A stretch of DNA of 38,015 bases from Bacteroidales bacterium (GTDB lineage Bacteria > Bacteroidota > Bacteroidia > Bacteroidales > WCHB1-69), in the NCBI GenBank assembly GCA_017525505.1, contig JAFXSR010000001.1, positions 1 to 38,015 on the forward strand. Reading direction: 5' to 3'. This document shows positions 34,287 to 38,015 of the stretch, in pieces (position 1 is the first letter of the stretch; every line of letters starts with the position of its first letter). Under the pieces are notes generated by a model that worked only from the letters and a program-made list of their open reading frames with translations, ran no database searches and was not told the DNA's origin. The position numbers were made by a program, and so were the translations under genes.

Positions 34287-34934
34287 TTATCCTCTCACAA
34301 TATAATTCACATAAATACCCGGTGTATGCACATTCTCCATCGGAATCTCACCAGTCTTCACCACTTCCTGGGCCTCGGCGATTACCAAGTCGGCGGCAGT
34401 GGCCATCATGGGGTTGAAGTTCTGGGTGGTGCCTTTGTAAATCAGGTTGCCGGTCTCGTCGGAGATGTTGGCACCAATCAGGGCAATGTCAGCATGGAGG
34501 GGCTTCTCTAAAAGGTATTCTTTACCGTCGATGGTGAGTTTCTGTTTGCCTTCTTCCACCACGGTGCCGAGGCCTGTCGGAGTCAGCACACCACCTAAAC
34601 CTGCGCCACCGCAACGGATTCTTTCTGCCAGGGTGCCCTGGGGAGAGAATTCAACGATCAGTTCCTTGTCGTTGAGTTGCTGGATGGTGTTGGGATTGGT
34701 GCCAATGTGGGAAGCAATCACTTTCTTGACCTGCTTGTTGGTGATCAACAAACCGATACCTTTGTCGGGATAGGCAGTGTCGTTGGCGATGATGGTCAAA
34801 TCCTTGACATCAGTTTTCGACAAAGCTTCAACAATTTTGTTGGGAGTTCCGGCAGCCAGAAAACCGCCAATCATTAATGTCATGCCGCTTTTAATCTTTG
34901 CAACGGCCTCATCTACAGTAATAAACTTATCCAT
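34287..34934 (-). CDS. atoD: Acetoacetate/butyrate CoA-transferase alpha subunit
   Basis: The alpha subunit of the family I CoA-transferase swaps CoA between butyryl-CoA and acetoacetate. The 215-residue protein shows 'GMTLMIGGFLAAGTPNKIVE' (the GGF...G.P motif), 'SHIGTNP', 'EFSPQGTLAERIRCGGAGLG' and 'YLLEKPLHADIALIGA'. The beta subunit with the catalytic Glu would normally follow directly. Here the next 268 bases hold only repeats before kal, so the beta gene must be elsewhere if the enzyme is active. The start at 34934 is preferred over 35003, which lies upstream of the promoter. Confidence 0.93.
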   Translation of the reverse strand: MDKFITVDEAVAKIKSGMTLMIGGFLAAGTPNKIVEALSKTDVKDLTIIANDTAYPDKGIGLLITNKQVKKVIASHIGTNPNTIQQLNDKELIVEFSPQGTLAERIRCGGAGLGGVLTPTGLGTVVEEGKQKLTIDGKEYLLEKPLHADIALIGANISDETGNLIYKGTTQNFNPMMATAADLVIAEAQEVVKTGEIPMENVHTPGIYVNYIVRG

Positions 34935-34980
34935 AATTATGCTTTTTTGAATATAATTATACACTATTGCAATAAGTTTG

Positions 34981-35011
34981 CAAATGTACGATTTATTTTT
35001 CAAAAAAGCAA
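34981..35011 (-). promoter_or_regulatory. Promoter of the lysine-to-butyrate operon
   Basis: The minus strand has -7 box TACATTTG (34981-34988) and a TTG at 35009-35011, 20 bases apart. The start of transcription would be near 34975, about 40 bases before the atoD ATG. This is the only promoter I see before the operon's end at 28521. Confidence 0.6.
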
Positions 35012-35022
35012 GATTTTTTTTC

Positions 35023-35799
35023 TTAGTCTTTCACACAGCGTACCGAAAGGCCTTCGTTTTTCTCTCTTTGGCTGCGACCCAGATCCGTGCTGTTATAAGT
35101 CATACTATGGCCGTATGCGTAAGTGCAGTAGTCGCAGCCAGTGGCTCCCCAGAAATTGCAAACGATACCTAACGGTGTGAAATTATCACTTGTACCGGAG
35201 AAAAAACCAGTAGGCATTGCATTGAATCCGCTTGCATTGTTGGAACTTGGCTCATAGCCGGGTGCGCCTGCACGTTCGCTGGCTTCCCAGCCTTCAACAG
35301 ATGCCAATACCTTGGATAAATAGCCAGGGTATTCAGCCCTGCAATAGTCGGTAAGTTGTTTCCACTCCGCGTCACTGGGTACATGCCATCCGTTGGGGCA
35401 TGCCCCTTGCACCCCACTTGGATTGCTTTCAGATGATTCGCTCTCTCTTACCGCTGCTTTCCAGTTGTAGAAGTAACCGTACGAAGTGGGTACACCAGTA
35501 GGTTTATAATAGTATGCATGATTATAAATGGCCCTGGTGCCCTCGTCAATGGCAGTACCGTCGGCGTAGTGCGTAGTACGCAAATTGCTTGCCAACCAAA
35601 CTTGCTCACCGAGTCTTACGGCATCGTATATGTTTCCGTCGTAATCTTTTACGGCATTCCGGATAATGCCGTCTCCTTGTGGCTCTTCATTTGTTGTTGT
35701 TGTTGAATTGTTAGCATTGATTTTCTCTTTTTTGCATGAAACTATACACAGGGCTAGGGATAATACAATACCCAAAATCAGATAAATGTTTCTTTTCAT
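35023..35799 (-). CDS. FISUMP-domain lipoprotein
   Basis: The 258-residue protein begins with a lipoprotein signal ending LCIVSC (Cys at residue 22), then KKEKINANNSTTTT as linker. The FISUMP domain follows: 'DYDGNIYDAVRLGEQVWLAS', 'LRTTHYADGTAIDEG', 'YGYFYNWKAAV', 'CPNGWHVPSDAEWKQL' and end 'GLSVRCVKD'. It is the third member of the family in this window, with about the same length as the gene at 25301. Surface-exposed, function unknown. A -7 box lies at 35827-35834. Confidence 0.9.
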   Translation of the reverse strand: MKRNIYLILGIVLSLALCIVSCKKEKINANNSTTTTNEEPQGDGIIRNAVKDYDGNIYDAVRLGEQVWLASNLRTTHYADGTAIDEGTRAIYNHAYYYKPTGVPTSYGYFYNWKAAVRESESSESNPSGVQGACPNGWHVPSDAEWKQLTDYCRAEYPGYLSKVLASVEGWEASERAGAPGYEPSSNNASGFNAMPTGFFSGTSDNFTPLGIVCNFWGATGCDYCTYAYGHSMTYNSTDLGRSQREKNEGLSVRCVKD

Positions 35800-35826
35800 T
35801 GTCGTATTTTTTTGATTTATTGATTA

Positions 35827-35834
35827 CAAAAATA
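35827..35834 (-). promoter_or_regulatory. TAnnTTTG -7 box of the FISUMP gene at 35799
   Basis: The minus strand reads TATTTTTG 28 bases upstream of the ATG; no clear -33 element. Confidence 0.5.
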
Positions 35835-35903
35835 TTGTCTTGTATCCCATAGGACGTGTAAACATGAAAAAACGTTACAATGAGAGTGAAATTTTTTTTT
35901 GAT

Positions 35904-37061
35904 TTACATGGTTTTTTCTTCATTATTCTTAAATATAAATTGCAGAAATTCAGATAAATAGATTCTCCAGTTGCGCCAAGTGTGGCCTCCTTGGGTCTTG
36001 TAGTAGATGTATGGAATTTGACACTGATGAATTCTCTTCACAAATTTCTTGCTCTGTATATGGAAAATATCCGTTTTTCCACTGCCAATCCAATAGATAG
36101 TGTTCTTGCTGTGAGGCAGCTGCTTGCGGTGTACGATGGGAGAGAATAAGCCCACATATTTGAAGCTGTCCTCATACATTTTGGCAAGCGTTACCGATTG
36201 GGTTGAGCCGGCCGACAAGCCGCAAACAGCCCGCATTTTCGTGTCGGAGGATATGCGGTAATGGGCGGATATGAATTTGTCCATATCCGGAAATGCGCGC
36301 TCAAAATCGTAATGGAACCAGCTGCGGTAGTGGAGCAGGTTTTTCATCAAACTGACGTGCTCGTCTTGGCCGATAAGCTCTTTGGGGTTGGCATCGGGCA
36401 TCACTATGATCATCGGTTCGGCTTTGCCTTGTCGTATCAGATTGTCAGCTAGTTGTATAGCCCTTCCGCGGTCGTGCCATGCCTGTTCGTTTCCGTCGAT
36501 GCCGTGCAGCAGATACAATACAGGATAGCTTTGCTCAGTCTCGTCATATTGTGGCGGCAGGTAGAGCAATATGCTACGTGTTTTTCCACTGACGGTATCC
36601 ACAAAAGCACATAGTTCCGTTTTCCCGCAGAGTGAGTCGGTAAGGCATAAGTCGGTGATGTAAGAGCCGGGAATCACAAATACACTTCGTTTCCCGTCAG
36701 AAATCCGTATGGAGTCCGCATTAGAGGGGTCTATCAGCCTTTGTCTGTGTGATTTAAATTGGTAGGTATATACCTCAGGCACAAGAGGCGGAGTGGTGTA
36801 AGTGAACCATCCGTTTGGGTCACGGGTCATGCGGACCGAATGCAGGTTCTCCAGCTTAACGTTATATTTCCTGTTGCGTAGGGCGCAGTCGCAATAGAGC
36901 TTAACTCGGCGGCTGTCAGTTTTTTTGAGGACAAAAGTCACCGAGCCATCTTCATTATATATGGGAGATTGGGCGTTAGACGATTGTGCCCCTAAAAAAA
37001 CAGGAAACAACAGAAATAATACAAGCAGACTCCCGCTAATTGTTTTTGGATGAGGTTTCAT
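35904..37061 (-). CDS. Secreted esterase, enterochelin-esterase-like alpha/beta hydrolase with N-terminal E-set domain
   Basis: The 385-residue protein has a signal peptide (to about FLGAQ, residue 25). An early Ig/E-set (CBM48-like) domain covers roughly 35-125 ('DGSVTFVLKKTDSRRVKLYC'). The hydrolase domain has 'RSILLYLPPQYDETEQSYPV', the oxyanion-type 'LYLLHGIDGNEQAWHDRG', the nucleophile elbow 'CGLSAGST' and the C-terminal His in 'TQGGHTWRNW'. This is the esterase D/Fes-like family seen with carbohydrate esterases (acetyl or feruloyl xylan esterases). Target ester not determinable. Its start overlaps the 3' end of the glycosyltransferase gene by 26 bases. Confidence 0.87.
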   Translation of the reverse strand: MKPHPKTISGSLLVLFLLFPVFLGAQSSNAQSPIYNEDGSVTFVLKKTDSRRVKLYCDCALRNRKYNVKLENLHSVRMTRDPNGWFTYTTPPLVPEVYTYQFKSHRQRLIDPSNADSIRISDGKRSVFVIPGSYITDLCLTDSLCGKTELCAFVDTVSGKTRSILLYLPPQYDETEQSYPVLYLLHGIDGNEQAWHDRGRAIQLADNLIRQGKAEPMIIVMPDANPKELIGQDEHVSLMKNLLHYRSWFHYDFERAFPDMDKFISAHYRISSDTKMRAVCGLSAGSTQSVTLAKMYEDSFKYVGLFSPIVHRKQLPHSKNTIYWIGSGKTDIFHIQSKKFVKRIHQCQIPYIYYKTQGGHTWRNWRIYLSEFLQFIFKNNEEKTM

Positions 37062-37854
37062 GTTCCGCTATTTCTTCCTTTAACATCTTTTCAAAAAGCT
37101 TCACGGAATTGGTCAGACTGTATCGTTTGGCAAAGTTGGCGTAGGTTCTTCCCATTTTCTTTATGGCTTCTGGATTTTCAATCCAATAGTCTATCTTTTG
37201 TGCCAATGCTTTGGGGTCGCTGTGTTTGAACAGACTGCGGTCATCTAATGCGAATTGTGGTGTGGCACTCAGCGGACTGTCAGAGATGAGAGGGACCAAT
37301 CCGCTGCTCATGGCCTCCAAACACGAAAGGGATTCCAGTTCCACTTCGCCCGTGTGTACATACAAATCCGCATACCCCAATACATCCATCAGATCCTGGT
37401 CCGACATATATCCTATGCGTGGGGGATTGGTCAATTTCTCGGCTTTCTTGCGTAATTTTTGTTCGCTCAGACCAGTTCCTACCAAAATCACTTGTATTTG
37501 TTTCTCGTATGCTGAATGCTGTACAGCATCTAATATGATGTCTTGATGTTTTTCCGGTGAAAGTCGGCCGACCATGAGTACCACGAATTTATCGGCGCAC
37601 CATGCCGGCTTTGCACATTTGTGCCAGTGGTATTCCGAGGGACAGCCGTTGCTGATGACGTGCATCTTGCTGGTGTACCCGTGTTTCTGCAGATAGTCGG
37701 CGATAAAGTTGCTGGGACAGTGTATTCGCTTGAATTCTTTGAAGAACGTTTTGTTGAAATTGCTGTAGATGATGGAGTTTACCCATCTTACATTTTGCAT
37801 GAAGAAGGTGGCCGTCACATTCTCGGGCTGCACGTGAAATATAATACTCCCCAA
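37036..37854 (-). pseudogene. GT4-family glycosyltransferase, 5' end lost at an IS element
   Basis: The surviving 272 codons cover the C-terminal two-thirds of a GT-B glycosyltransferase: 'IHCPSNFIADYLQKHGY', 'VISNGCPSEYHW', 'VLMVGRLSPEKHQDIILDAV', 'GYMSDQDLMDVLGYADLYVH' and the donor-binding 'ESLSCLEAMSSGLVPLIS'. Full family members are about 370-400 residues, so about 100 N-terminal residues are missing. The frame seems native up to 'IIFHVQPENVT'. Upstream codons are IS-derived, with an in-frame TAA a few codons further. The only start is TTG at 37854 inside the IS end. It is probably inactive; the rest of the gene may lie beyond the IS, outside the window. Confidence 0.82.
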
Positions 37855-38015
37855 AATTAGGACAGCAAGTTAAACCAAAAAATATTAAATTTGCTGTATG
37901 AAAAGTAAGAGAAAATTTACGCCGGAATTCAAGGCAAAAGTGGCCATCGAAGCCATCAAGGGTCAGAAGACCCTGAGCGAGTTGTCAAAGGATTATGAAT
38001 TGACACCCAAGCAGA
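37847..38015 (+). mobile_element. IS3-family-like insertion sequence, left end; continues past the window
   Basis: The element begins near 37847 with ACTCCCCAAAATTAGGACAG, a probable terminal inverted repeat, and carries a transposase OrfA from 37898. The boundary is inferred from where glycosyltransferase similarity stops; exact ends and any target duplication cannot be set from one end. Confidence 0.75.
37898..38015 (+). CDS. IS3-type transposase OrfA, partial
   Basis: The frame starts ATG at 37898 and remains open to the window end: 'MKSKRKFTPEFKAKVAIEAI', followed by 'KGQKTLSELSKDYELTPKQ'. This is the N-terminal HTH of IS3-family OrfA (HTH_Tnp_1), which binds the terminal repeats; OrfB with the DDE domain would follow by frameshift outside the window. 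Only 39 full codons are visible, so the subgroup cannot be told. Confidence 0.85.
   Translation, partial: MKSKRKFTPEFKAKVAIEAIKGQKTLSELSKDYELTPKQ

Overview
The window looks like chromosome of an anaerobic Bacteroidota, most likely a gut-type Bacteroidales. Direct evidence: many genes are preceded by the Bacteroidota -7 box TAnnTTTG (I place thirteen) rather than strong Shine-Dalgarno sites. There is a type IX secretion C-terminal sorting domain, several FISUMP-type (Fibrobacter succinogenes major paralogous domain) lipoproteins, a DUF5618 protein and an Rpn-family nuclease. HydF and a bifurcating-type EtfAB/acyl-CoA dehydrogenase set point to strict anaerobiosis. No CRISPR array or prophage is visible.

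Layout. 1-3024: an Rpn-family PD-(D/E)XK nuclease cut by the left edge, then a gap with two mirrored REP-like palindromes, then a second nuclease-like protein carrying a long 11-residue coiled-coil repeat. 3066-8715 (minus): tRNA-Gln, nusA, infB and pdxA; rimP, the usual partner upstream of nusA, is not there. 8917-11748 (minus): uvrA. 11931-15140 (plus): a 1069-residue secreted multi-FN3 protein with a T9SS tail and a strong terminator. 15380-15531: a probable structured small RNA with its own terminator, followed by a small HTH regulator. 15940-19980 (plus): an envelope gene set of one beta-propeller lipoprotein, two related exported probable beta-barrel proteins, and a FISUMP lipoprotein gene broken by two in-frame stops. 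19981-22485 (minus): PaaI-like thioesterase, cupin and hutH. 22611-26730: a four-helix-bundle protein, hydF (minus), DUF5618, a FISUMP lipoprotein and a second four-helix-bundle protein. 26741-28300: a COG2509-type FAD dehydrogenase. 28521-34934 (minus): the lower half of lysine fermentation to butyrate (atoD, kal, kce, bcd-type dehydrogenase, etfB, etfA) with a BaiN/HI0933-type flavoprotein appended. 35023-38015: FISUMP lipoprotein, secreted esterase, and a glycosyltransferase gene whose 5' end is lost at an IS3-like element that runs off the right edge.

How the genes work together. Kce would convert 3-keto-5-aminohexanoate plus acetyl-CoA to 3-aminobutyryl-CoA and acetoacetate. Kal removes ammonia to give crotonyl-CoA, and the dehydrogenase with EtfAB reduces it to butyryl-CoA. 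The CoA-transferase moves CoA to the acetoacetate, releasing butyrate. The upper enzymes (KamA, KamDE, Kdd) and the transferase beta subunit AtoA are not in the window. HydF implies an [FeFe] hydrogenase elsewhere that could take ferredoxin electrons produced by bifurcation. HutH shows that histidine is also degraded.

The most unusual signals are the structured RNA at 15386-15531, the covarying palindrome pair at 1478-1653, the hendecad-repeat nuclease, the doubly stopped FISUMP gene, the orphan atoD, and the short tandem repeats at gene ends and in operon gaps. All calls are from reading the sequence; no database search was run.
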